The notes beneath the pieces are model-generated. The model saw only the letters and a list, made by a program, of their open reading frames with translations, was not told the DNA's origin and made no database searches. This document shows, piece by piece, positions 32,637 to 42,844 of a DNA stretch of 64,000 bases. Within the stretch, counting starts at the first letter, position 1. The number at the start of each line of letters is the position of its first letter. A program made the position numbers and the translations under genes. Origin of the DNA: Neurospora intermedia (taxonomy: Eukaryota; Ascomycota; Sordariomycetes; Sordariales; Sordariaceae); the NCBI GenBank assembly GCA_037102815.1, contig BTPP01000002.1, positions 5,270,001 through 5,334,000 of the forward strand, given 5' to 3'.

Positions 32637-34304
32637 CCCCGGTTTTAGCAACCGCAGGTACTCTTGGCCTCTGAGCTGGCTGACAATGAAGATAGCCATG
32701 TCTTGAGAGCCGATCAGGGAAGCGGAAGGATGCTGAATTGTTCCGTATCCAAGAGCATGGTGGATGTCTTCTTGATTGCTAGAGGTAGAGGTCAGGTGCA
32801 GGAGGAGTTAATATTTACCGTTTGCGAGAACGCGTAGTGGGTGGAGCCGAGGGCCGAGTACCTAGACTCCGACGGCGGTCAGCCTTCATGCTTGGCAATC
32901 TGGTCAACAATCCACACATTTTGCCGCCAGTCGACGGGTTGGTGATGGCGTTGTGGGCGGCGTCGCAATCGCCGCTTTGGACGTGGATTCTAGTAGACAT
33001 GTACCAAACCAAACCTCGCTAGCAAGACGAGTCCTTACCGTGGTGAACCATCCATGGATGCAATTGCAAGTACACTCTGCGGCTTCCCCATCGGGTTTGG
33101 TTGTCCCCTTCTAGCCGCCTTGCTAATCAGTCGTATCTAACGTTCAATAAAACAATATGCTCCATTTTAGCAAAGGCAAGCTTCGTCGTCAAACCTATCA
33201 TGGTCAGTGGGAGCTGGAGTTTTGAATTTGGCTCGGGCGTGGGGTTTATGCCTCGCTTGTCGGCTGTCCCTTTCTCACGAGTTGAGTTTACATCGTGTAT
33301 ATGGCATCCTGCTTGATGGCGTACAGCAAGCAGAGGCTATCTTTGGGGTTGGCCAAGACGTACGACTTAGTTCTACCTATTTTCAGTTTTCTGTATCGAA
33401 TCTTTGATAGAGGTAACCAGGGGTCAGTTCTGCAAGCTGGGCCTCCATTTTTTCGAAGATAAAGGGGCGGCTCCTTCATTACTTATACATGTACCTGCTG
33501 GCCTCTTCGACAGACATCAACGACTCACTCGTGTAGAACTCATTGCACGGCATCGAAAACCTCCCACAACTTCATCGCTGCGCGGCCGTCTTTACTACGT
33601 GCTCATCTATTTACACACCATTGATGATGCCCACTCTCATCGGCACATTGTCTCCTGAAAAACCTATTGTAGTCTCCGACAATACCACCTTCAATTCTTC
33701 CGTGGTGATGTATCAATAGGAAACCTTATTCTGCGTCTCGTACGTTTCATTGACTCCCTCATCCCATCTCTCTCATAGAGCGAACTACAATCAGGGTGGA
33801 TTCGTTCCCTGGGTATAAGAAGGGAGTTTCCCCTCTTCCCAACCTTCATTCCCTTCTCCTTCTTCTCCTGTCTCATCGTTCTCACCTTGCCGTCACCTTG
33901 TCTCGCTCGCCGCCCTCGATGACCAACGAAATACAGTTTCTTTTCCTGTAATTCCCATCATTTGCGTTCAACGGTAACCACTTCTCTCCCTACTGTATTT
34001 GAGTTTCCGGCAATCTGCGTTGAGGATTGAGGATTCTCCCCGCACAAAGCCTACCTACCTACTCTTTCTCACCCTGACTCTTCAATATAACCCCTTTTTT
34101 CTCTACCATCACCAGAATTCACTAGCTCTTCTCTCTACCCAAAGATTACGATCACCAATAGCCCTCCTTCAAACATATTTCAACGTAGGAATCTTGCTCC
34201 TGTGTCCCCTTTGCATACATTCTTCGTGCCTTCGCCTCTTGCCTTTCTGATTCTTGAATAGCACCACGAACCAACGCAAACACCTTACTTCGGAATAAGC
34301 AAAC
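32637..34304. other. Spacer before the acidic-protein gene
   Basis: No supported gene. Bases 33650-34300 are strongly pyrimidine-rich and are probably promoter and 5' leader of the next gene. Confidence 0.55.
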
Positions 34305-35726
34305 ATGCCCTCCAAGTCGAGAAAGAAGAAGAAGCAGAGGGCAAAGCAAGTTCAAAAGCAGGAGGGAGTAAAAAACCTTCAAGAGAAACAGCAGGAAAGT
34401 ACCCCGGCTGCTCCTACCCCTACCTGCCCCTCCTCCTCTTCCTCCTCCCCGGTAACCCACCCAGTCAACCCCACACAATCAGATCGTCGCCAGATTCACA
34501 CCACCCTACTTCAAATCAAGAACCTCTACACTGCGACTAACAGCGCAGACACACCCCAAGTCCTCCTCTCCTTCCTCACCTCCCTCGCTCGCTTCCCTGA
34601 CACCCTCCCCTGCTCCCACGGCGGCCAGGACAGCAGCAGTTACCGGCACATTTGGCCTCACAGTCCACTAGAGGACATGAGGGAAGATGGCGAAGAAGTC
34701 CAGTACTGGATCCGCTACTTCGAATTGATCAAGCAGTGGGTAAGTATCACCAAGGCGGAGCTGGCTGCTCTGAATGATGATGATGATGATGATGATGAGA
34801 AGACGCAAGCAAATACCGACAGGGTATTGCGCGAGCCGGGCAGTGTACGGCAGCAGGATGTGTCAGTTTTCTTGAGTAACTTTGGCCCTCTTCCGCTGCT
34901 GGTCCCGTGCTGTAAGGTCTGTTGTGAGAACTGTCCTATCAGAGGAATACAGGCGTTGAGAAGGCGGGAGGCGCAGTCGTGGATGAAGTACTATGATGCG
35001 ATTATGGGGAGGATGATGGAGATGCAGAGGGGGGAAGCGGTGGTGGATGGGCGGGTGCAAAAGGAGGAGCGGAACCGGGAGGAGAAATCTGCGGGTGATA
35101 ATTGTCTTGATTTGGAGATCGAGCAGGAAGTCATTAACATGGCTCTGGCTGATTCTGACGATGCTGATGACGATCAGTCTGAGAGCTGCCAGTCGACGAT
35201 CAACCAGTTTCTTGGGTTGAACGATGAAGCCCAACAGCTCACGAAGGAGTGTACCAAGGGACCTGAGGACCCACAGCCGAACAACGAAGTGCAGGATCCC
35301 GGAAAGAAGCCTGACGTCAGGCTCAGCCTCGAAATCTGCCGCCACTTGTTCAAGCAACTGGTCCCTCCCGATCTCGATGAGGAGGAGCACGAATTGCCGG
35401 CTGAACCTTGCCGGCTGGCCTTCAATCAGGTCATCATAACCAACGCCGACGCAAGGCAATTAACCAAGGACTGCATCGACGGGATTGAAAGGTTACTAGA
35501 TGAACTTCGATCCGAAGCCGAAGCGCTGTGGGTGGGTTGGGCCGAGGAAGATGCGGTTGAGGATGGTGTGGGTGAGGATGAAGATGAAGACCACCATGCC
35601 ACCAGCTACGACTGGATGAAGGACCTGATGTCGGCGGACAGAACCGAAGGTGAGGATGGAGAGAATCCCGTGGGGCTCTCCGAGTATTGGAGGTATTCGA
35701 AGGCTTATTTTCATCTTTACCTGTAA
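34305..35726 (+). CDS. Acidic protein of unknown function with internal repeats (473 aa)
   Basis: Uninterrupted frame of 473 codons. The N-terminus is a basic run (KSRKKKKQRAK), a likely nuclear or nucleolar signal. A Pro/Ser/Thr linker follows, then helical segments. Two related pairs are visible: YWIRYFELIKQW (about 134-145) with SWMKYYDAIMGRM (about 225-237), and EAQQLTKECTKG (308-319) with DARQLTKDCIDG (382-393). A Cys cluster CCKVCCENC lies at 202-210, plus an Asp run at 158-164 and acidic stretches near 283-290 and the C-terminus. I do not recognise a family. It may be a degenerate two-fold repeat protein specific to Sordariales. Convergent with fox-2, 689 bp apart. Confidence 0.65.
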   Translation: MPSKSRKKKKQRAKQVQKQEGVKNLQEKQQESTPAAPTPTCPSSSSSSPVTHPVNPTQSDRRQIHTTLLQIKNLYTATNSADTPQVLLSFLTSLARFPDTLPCSHGGQDSSSYRHIWPHSPLEDMREDGEEVQYWIRYFELIKQWVSITKAELAALNDDDDDDDEKTQANTDRVLREPGSVRQQDVSVFLSNFGPLPLLVPCCKVCCENCPIRGIQALRRREAQSWMKYYDAIMGRMMEMQRGEAVVDGRVQKEERNREEKSAGDNCLDLEIEQEVINMALADSDDADDDQSESCQSTINQFLGLNDEAQQLTKECTKGPEDPQPNNEVQDPGKKPDVRLSLEICRHLFKQLVPPDLDEEEHELPAEPCRLAFNQVIITNADARQLTKDCIDGIERLLDELRSEAEALWVGWAEEDAVEDGVGEDEDEDHHATSYDWMKDLMSADRTEGEDGENPVGLSEYWRYSKAYFHLYL

Positions 35727-36415
35727 GCTAGTGGCTTACAAGAAGATTATGGTGCACAATAAGTGTTGTGCTTGTGGTTCTTTGGTTTGTTGACAAGGTG
35801 ATATCAAGGATATCATCACTGCCGGCCTGATCCTGATGAAGAAAGCCATGAGATGGGAGTGGTTGTTTGCCGACCTAGTAGTTGCATCGCATTGCCATCT
35901 TCTCTTTTTTTTTTTACGCCATAGTCCGTGGCTCGCTTGATCCAGAATCAGATCCCAAGGGCTTACACACAATTCTTAAACGTGTATCATGGCGTTAGAA
36001 ACGCATATTATTCCTGGTGAAACGCATGTTGTGCGTCGAGAACTGCGTATCTTTCTTCAACATACCCATATACATCGGCAAGAAAGGCGTATGATCCAAG
36101 AAGCAATGCATATAGCTCTTTAAAGATCGCTTATACTTCCCAAGTCAATGCTTCCGAGTCCCACTTGGGATGCCCCTAAATCTTCACCCTCAGTGTGGTG
36201 AGACTTGTGTGGAGTTCCGCGTCATTTGTCAGCTGCAAGGCAAACGCTACATTTCGTTTGGACGTGACAGAATAACAACTGATATACACTAAATGGTATT
36301 CGTAACTCGTAAAAAATCGCTTGACCTAGATCCCAACCAAATCCCAAAGCCAATATTACTTTTCGTTATATTCAATACAAATCCACCTCCTCACCACTTC
36401 TTGACCTAACCTAGC
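35727..36415. other. Convergent spacer between acidic-protein gene and fox-2
   Basis: No gene seen; AT-richer, presumably two 3' UTRs and terminators. A short repeated AACGCAT/AATGCAT motif occurs several times between 36000 and 36115. Confidence 0.6.
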
Positions 36416-39360
36416 CTAAGCAAGCTCAGCAGCGGCGCCACTAATAGCCAACTTGCCCGTCTCCTTGACCTTAGTCTGGAACACCACCTTGTTACCCTCC
36501 TTCCACATCTCCGTCACCAGCGTCTGGCCAGGGTTGACGGTACCCGCAAACCTGACCTTGATGTTCTTAAACTTGCCGTACTTCTCATAAACGGCCTTGC
36601 CGGCGATACCGAACGAGCAGAGACCGTGAAGGATAGGGACCTTGAAGCCGCCCACCTTGGCAAAAGCAGGATCGACGTGAAGAGGGTTGTAATCGCCGCT
36701 GAGACGGTAGATGGCAGCCTGCTCCTCAGTGGTCTGGACCTCAACGACGGCGTCAGGCGAGCGAGCAGGGGGCTTGTTGGCGGCGGTGGAGGCGCCGCGG
36801 TCGGCGGGCTTCTTCTGGCCGCCGAAGCCACCGCAGCCACGGAGGAAGACGGTCATCTCGTTGTAGAAGAGCTCCTCGCCGGTTTCGGCGTTGAAGGTGG
36901 TGATTCCTTGCTTGACAATGGCGGCGGAGCCCTTGTCAACCACCTCGAGGAGCTTGCCCTTGGAGACGAGACGGCCCGAGGTGGGGATAGGGTACTTGCG
37001 GACCTCGAGGTACTGTTCGCCGTGGAGGAGCATCATGGGGGAGAAGTTGGGGACGATGTCGTCAAAAGAGAAGGGCATCTCGGTGTTGAAGGGAGGGATG
37101 ACGCCGAAGGTGGGGACGACCTCGAAGTCCTCGTTGCCCTCGAAGATGTACTTGATGTCTGTGCGCTTGGCGCCGATGCCGAGGTTGTAGAGGCAGACGT
37201 CACGCTCGGTGAAGGTGTACTCGGTACCCTTACCTTCGACGCCGGTGAACTTCTTGATGGCAGCAAGGTGCTCGTTCTCGGCAGCGCCAGACTACAGGAG
37301 GAAAAGATGAGTCGTTAACAATTATTCAGGTATTCTACACTAGGTATATATGACTATTGTACATGGGGGAATGGAAGATTACATGACATTCTTTCGTGGC
37401 AGCAGGAAGAAGGGAATCATACCTTGCCCTCGCCGACACGGTTCTCCATGTTGGCCATGATCTTCTCAATGCTGTCGGAGGCCTTCTCGGGGTGGTCGGC
37501 ACGGGAGTCGAAGGTCACGATATCGTTCCAGTGTTTGACGACCTCCTCGGGGGTAAGAGGAACGTCGACGGGGAAGCCGTGGCCGCCAGAGCGCTGCCAC
37601 CTTGTCTGGCCGCACCAACCGGAGCCGACCTCGTAGAGACCACCAGTGGGCTTCTTGGGAACCTTGTCGCTGCAGAGGGCAAGAACAAGGGGAGCAACGT
37701 AGTCGGGCTTGAAGGCCTGGACGAGCTCCTCGGGAAGGATGGTCTTGGTCATGGCAGTACCAGCGTTGGGGGCAATGGTGTTGACATAGATGTTGTACTT
37801 GGCACCCTCGAGAGCAATGGCGCGGGAGAAACCAAGGATGGCGCATTTCTACACATGTTAGCAAGCATTCAATGGATTCCCAAAAGAAAAGAACTTACGG
37901 CAGCAGAGTAGTTGGCCTGGCCAAAGTTGCCATAGATACCAGAGGTAGAGGTGGTGTTAAGAACACGGCCATACTTTTGCTTGAGGAAGTAGGGCCAAGC
38001 AGCCTTAGTGACCTTGTAGGTACCGCGGGCGTGAACGTTCATGACGGGATCCCAGAGGCTGTCATCCATGTTGTGGAAGGCCTTGTCACGGAGGATGCCG
38101 GCATTGTTCACAACGATATCGACGCGGCCAAAGGCATCAATGGCAGCCTTAACGACGGCATCACCGTCCTCAGCGGAGAACTTGGCGCCAACAGCCTTGC
38201 CGCCCATCTTCTTGATCTCGTTAACGACATCGTCAGGGTTGACAAGGTCGTTAACAACAACGGAGGCTCCAGCCCTGGCGAAAGCCAAGCAGTAGGCGCG
38301 GCCGATACCTGCACCGCCGCCAGTGACGAGGGCAACACGGCCCTTAAAGTCCACCTTCTCACCGGGGTCGTTGGGGCCGAGCTTGAGGGACTCCTCCAGG
38401 AGGGCAAGGAAGTCGTTGGGACCGGTAGGGTACTGGGGGTTGGAAAAGTCGGTGACCTGATCCCACTTCTTGATGATGGCGCCAGGGGTGTAGCTCTCAT
38501 CGGCCTTGAGGAGAAGACCGGAGGATCGCTCCCAACGGAGCTTGGCGACGTGACCACCACCAACCTCGAAGATGGAGCCGGTCTCGCTGGTGTTGTTCTT
38601 GTGGACAAGAACGGCAACGAGGGGAACAACCCACTCAGGCTTCATCAGGGCAAGAAGATCAGGGGGCATAACGGTCTCGGTCATACGGCTGGCAGCGATA
38701 GGAGCAATGACGTTGGAGATGATGTTGTACTTGAGGCCCTCCTTGGCGAGGGTCTCGGTGAAACCAACCATGCCGAGCTTGGCGGCCGAGTAGTTGGCCT
38801 GGCCGAAGTTGCCGAAGAGACCGGCGGCAGAGGCGGTGTTGATGACGCGACCGAACTTTTGCTTGCGGAAGTAGGGCCAGGCGGCGCGGGCCGTCTTGTA
38901 GGAGCCCTTGACGTGGACCTTGAAGATGAGGTCCCAGTCCTCGTCCTTCATGTTCTTGAAGGAGATGTCGCGGAGGATACCGGCGTTGTTGATAAGGATA
39001 TCGATGCGGCCGAACTCCTTGATGGCGGTCTCGATGATCTTGTCGCCGTTCTCGACGCTGTCGTAGTTAGCGACGGCCTTGCCGCCAGCGGCCTTGATTT
39101 CGTTGACAACCACATCGGCAGCCTGTTGAGTACTCGTTAGCATGTGATGGTGAATGACAGACGGTGGCGGCGATAGCGCGTTGGGTAGGGAAGATGCTTA
39201 CCTTGGTAGAGTTGCCCTCGCCCTTGAAAGAAGCACCGAGATCGTTGACGACGACGGAAGCACCACGCGAGCCGAAGAAGAGACAGTAGGCCTTACCAAG
39301 ACCACCGCCGGCGCCGGTGACAACGACGACCTGGCCGTCAAACCTCAATTGCTCAGCCAT
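36416..39360 (-). CDS. fox-2: Peroxisomal multifunctional beta-oxidation enzyme FOX-2 (894 aa)
   Basis: Exons (minus) 39360-39202, 39122-37899, 37848-37423 and 37291-36416; all introns are phase 0 and 50-131 bp. The product has two short-chain dehydrogenase domains, each with a TGxGxGxG nucleotide site ([11 protein letters not shown] near residue 15 and [11 protein letters not shown] near 320) and a YSAAK active site; the second YSAAK is split by intron 2. The C-terminal MaoC-like 2-enoyl-CoA hydratase 2 domain has [14 protein letters not shown] with catalytic Asp and His. It converts trans-2-enoyl-CoA to 3-ketoacyl-CoA via the D-3-hydroxy intermediate in peroxisomes or glyoxysomes. Length equals what I recall for N. 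crassa FOX-2. The C-terminus ends AAELA, so no SKL-type PTS1 is seen. Confidence 0.96.
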
Positions 39361-40814
39361 GTTGAATCTGGGTGGGGTATGTGTATGTGATGGAAGATGG
39401 TGCTAGAAACAAACGACAAACAACAAAGAAAAAGGCAGATTCGCACGACACCTCTGGGTATAGTAAGTACTGAGTATAGAGCAAATAATAAGAGAAGAAG
39501 GGGATGATGGGACGAAGAGGAGGAAGGGAGGATGGAACGGAATGTGGTGGTGAAGATGCGCTGGCTGGTCCCGGCACTTAATAGGAATAACTGGATCCCG
39601 TCATGGTCGACCGACCTTGACGTCCATCGGGTCGGCAAGTGGACAGGCTGTTGCCGTGGGGGAAGCGAGGTGCTGCCAGGCGCTGTAAGCTGAGCCGAGG
39701 CAGAACGGCAAGTCCACAGATGCAGCCATGTCAGCCAATGGGATGTCTCAACGATGCTCCACACTGTGGTTTTGCCGAGAGCGGGGTGTTCATGCCCTTC
39801 CCCTGTTCTTCCCCATTCGTGTCTTGCACGTCTCAACATCACATGCAACTCTTCTGCACACTACACTGGCAGTGTAACCAGGCCGGGGAAAGTATCCTTC
39901 CGGTCAGTCGCGTCGCGTCTCACAAACTTTCACAAGATTGCCGTACTCCAAGTAAAGTACTTGTCGTATTGAATTAAGCTGGACATTGAAAGTGGCCAGG
40001 TCGCCCTAGACTTCAGTTTGGAGCAGCACCGACGGGTGAATATGTGTCTAGGGTTTTCCGAAAGCCATCTTGACATGAAGGCTGTACTCAGTTGCTGCGA
40101 TATGACTCGGCGTGACTTGGCTGAGGAACTGAATCAAACTTCAAAAGTCGCGATGCAGGTGATGACGCTGGCTGAGTAGATGCCAAACGAACATTCAAAC
40201 AATGCGGAGCAGCTCGGTTTCAGGCATATATGTGCCTTTGGTGAGGGATCCTTGGCCTGGGCAGTCACATGAATTGTATGTAGATGGACGCACCCGAACA
40301 TTGATATCAGGCGACCAATTCCAGCTCTTCCCGTTTTCTGGGTGATAAAAAGTGATTCACCGAAGTGTCCTCTTCAGTTTCATTCGAGCCTCAGCTCTTC
40401 CTCTTCTCCAAGTGGACCCAGTTCCCCAAAACCGATCCCCAAAAGGACGGCCTATCCAAAAAAAATACAACAACATGCAATGCCTCCCTCAGAGCCCTGT
40501 TTGTTATCAGCCTTGCCTTTTGCAACAGTTCTTCCACCAGAGCAAGTCATTGTCAGGACAGGATCAAAGTGTCGGCGCCTCTTTCATCTCCGGCTCCGGA
40601 TTAGGAATCAACGGCACGGGCGGGATCTAAAACGCGGAGACGGGACCCCATGCTTACCCCCACACACCTTCGTTACCCCACAACACTTTCAACCGCGCCA
40701 ATGTCGTCATTCGCCGTTTACCGCGAGCCTCATGTTGACCATCGTTCTCTCACCATTACCTTACAACAGAAATAAAAATTAGAAAAAAGTGTGGCCGCTC
40801 TACCAACTCATTAA
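39361..40814. other. Divergent promoter region of fox-2 and glycerate kinase-like gene
   Basis: 1.45 kb between two divergent starts. No gene supported; the open frames at 40342-40782 look like pyrimidine-rich leader sequence. Fatty-acid regulator sites (CCGAGG/CCTCGG cores) might be expected for fox-2 but I do not see a clear cluster. Confidence 0.55.
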
Positions 40815-42312
40815 ATGACCAAAAGAAAAGAAAACGAAAGACAAACCGCCAAAATGATGGACACAATAGACTCCATCTCCTCCCAACCCACCGCCGCCAC
40901 CACCTCCACGTCTACCTCCACATCCTCCAGCTCGGGCGTCAACCCAACCCCCTCACCCCAATCCCGCATCATAGACGACAAATCCCCGCTCTGCATCCCC
41001 TTCATCCTCTCCAAGATCGCCGAGTACAACGCCTTGCACGAAAACGAAGCGAACCCGCGTCCTTTTATTATCGGACTGAACGGTGTTCAAGGAGTAGGCA
41101 AGACGACGCTGGTGAAAGCCCTGGCCGAGACATTGCAGGAGAGGGAAGGACTGAATACGCTGGTTGTGTCTATCGATGATTTTTATCTGACGCATGAGGA
41201 TCAACTGAAGTTGGCGGAGGAGAATAGTGATAACGCTTTGGTGCAGTATCGGGGGGAACCTGGTGAGTTTTGCGGTTTTCCTTCATATGTTCAATATTGG
41301 GTGAAGCGGGTGTCGGAGTGAAGGCGAAATGTCGTTTGCATCCTCATGCCATTAACCCCTTTGTCGTTTGTTTACTTTTTACCCCAACGAGACATGTGGA
41401 TCCCCAGTAGAATCAGCCTTTGCGGCCTTGTTAGCAGCCTCGTCTTACCCGTCTTCCCCGGCCTTTTCTCCATCTCTTTGTTTTTCCAATTGGACTAGCT
41501 CCTCTAACCCTCATATTCTTCATCTCTGCCACTTACTCCCCTCATCCTTCACGTTTACTGCCCACATAACCCATCCTCCCTTTCTCCCCTCTCTTTTCCT
41601 CCCCCCAACTTCCCTCCCGTCATGATACCACACCACCCTTCCACCTCAACCCCTTAAATTACTAACCATCTCCCCCATAATACTTTTGTTAATAGGAACC
41701 CACGACACCCCCCTCCTCCTCTCCTTTCTCTCCTCCATCATCTCCTCCCACCCCACGCACCTCCCCCTCTACGACAAATCCGCCCACCACGGCCTCGGCG
41801 ACCGCCTCCCCGCTTCCACTTTCCCGCCCATCAACGACCCGACCCTCTCCGCCCCACAACACCGCGCCATCCGCGTCTTGCTTCTAGAAGGCTGGCTCAC
41901 CGGCTTCCGCCCCCTTTCCCCCGATACCATCTCCACCAAGTACTTGGACCTCAAATCCTACAAGACTTTATCACACCATAAATTGGAACACCTCCTTTTC
42001 ATCAATGAGCGACTGAAGGAGTACGAGCCAGCATGGGACCAGTTCGATGCTTTTATTCATATTGACGCGCAAGATCTGGAGTGGGTGTATGAGTGGCGGC
42101 TGGAGCAGGAGGAGCAGTTGCGCCGCGAAAAGGGGACGGGGATGAGTGCGGAGATGGTAAGGAAGTTTGTGGATGGGTATTTCCCTGCCTATGAGCTGTA
42201 TGAGGAAGGGGTCAGGCAGGGGGTTTTTAAGGGGGATGAAGGGAAGAGGGGACGGCAGTTGAGGATGGTGGTGGGGAGGGATAGAGGGGTGGTGGAGCAT
42301 ATGGTTATTTGA
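40815..42312 (+). CDS. D-glycerate 3-kinase-like P-loop kinase (TDA10/GLYK family)
   Basis: Exons 40815-41262 and 41696-42312 with a 433-bp intron, long for this genome; 354 aa. After a Ser/Thr-rich N-terminus come IIGLNGVQGVGKTTLV (Walker A), SIDDFYLTHEDQ, YRGEPGTHD across the splice junction, LLLEGWLTGF and the C-terminal IDAQDLEWVYEWRLEQE. These are hallmarks of the plant GLYK/yeast Tda10 group, ATP-dependent kinases that phosphorylate glycerate or a related small molecule. The start is uncertain: ATGs at 40854 and 40857 lie in a better context (CCAAAATGATGG) and would give about 341 or 340 aa. Convergent with the ECM11-domain gene, 532 bp apart. Confidence 0.85.
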
Positions 42313-42844
42313 GGGAGGGATCATATGGGATCGATGGAAAACTGGTTTGGTGGTTTACTGGTTTACTGCGTGCGGTTTGATACCCGGATTGGAGGTTCGT
42401 GGCTTGCTGGGAGCGGGAGTGGTGGGTGTTTTACAAGGTGGCAGACACATCATCGTATGAGACGGGATATCATTCACCACTTCAAGACGATTCAAAGATG
42501 CCATAATCTTGGTTTTATATCAAAAACATTATGTGACGTCAATCTCGCAGTGTCTTGAGCAGAGAGTAAATAATTACCTTGAAGAAGAGTCCACATCAAC
42601 GATAGAAGCAAACATCCACGGCCAACCCAGCCTCGAACATTACACATCCTACAAAAAGGGGGTATTTATGTTCCTGTTCCAGTTCCTTCCCGTCCCTTTC
42701 TCACACCTTTCCCATACCAGAACGCCATGCCAAAAATAAAAACTACAAAGTATTAATCCCACAGGGTCTATCTCGTCAAGTCAATGACTTGCTACAATGA
42801 AACTAGCCCACCTCCTCAGCAGCAATCGACGACAACTGGAATGA
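42313..42844. other. Convergent spacer
   Basis: 3' flanks of the glycerate kinase-like and ECM11-domain genes. No gene seen. Confidence 0.6.

Noticed and set aside
36626-39140. Long plus-strand frames opposite fox-2
   Set aside because: Antisense shadows created by the strong GC3 bias of fox-2.
40342-40782. 146-codon plus-strand frame before the glycerate kinase-like gene
   Set aside because: Ser/Pro/His-rich leader-like sequence without family features.
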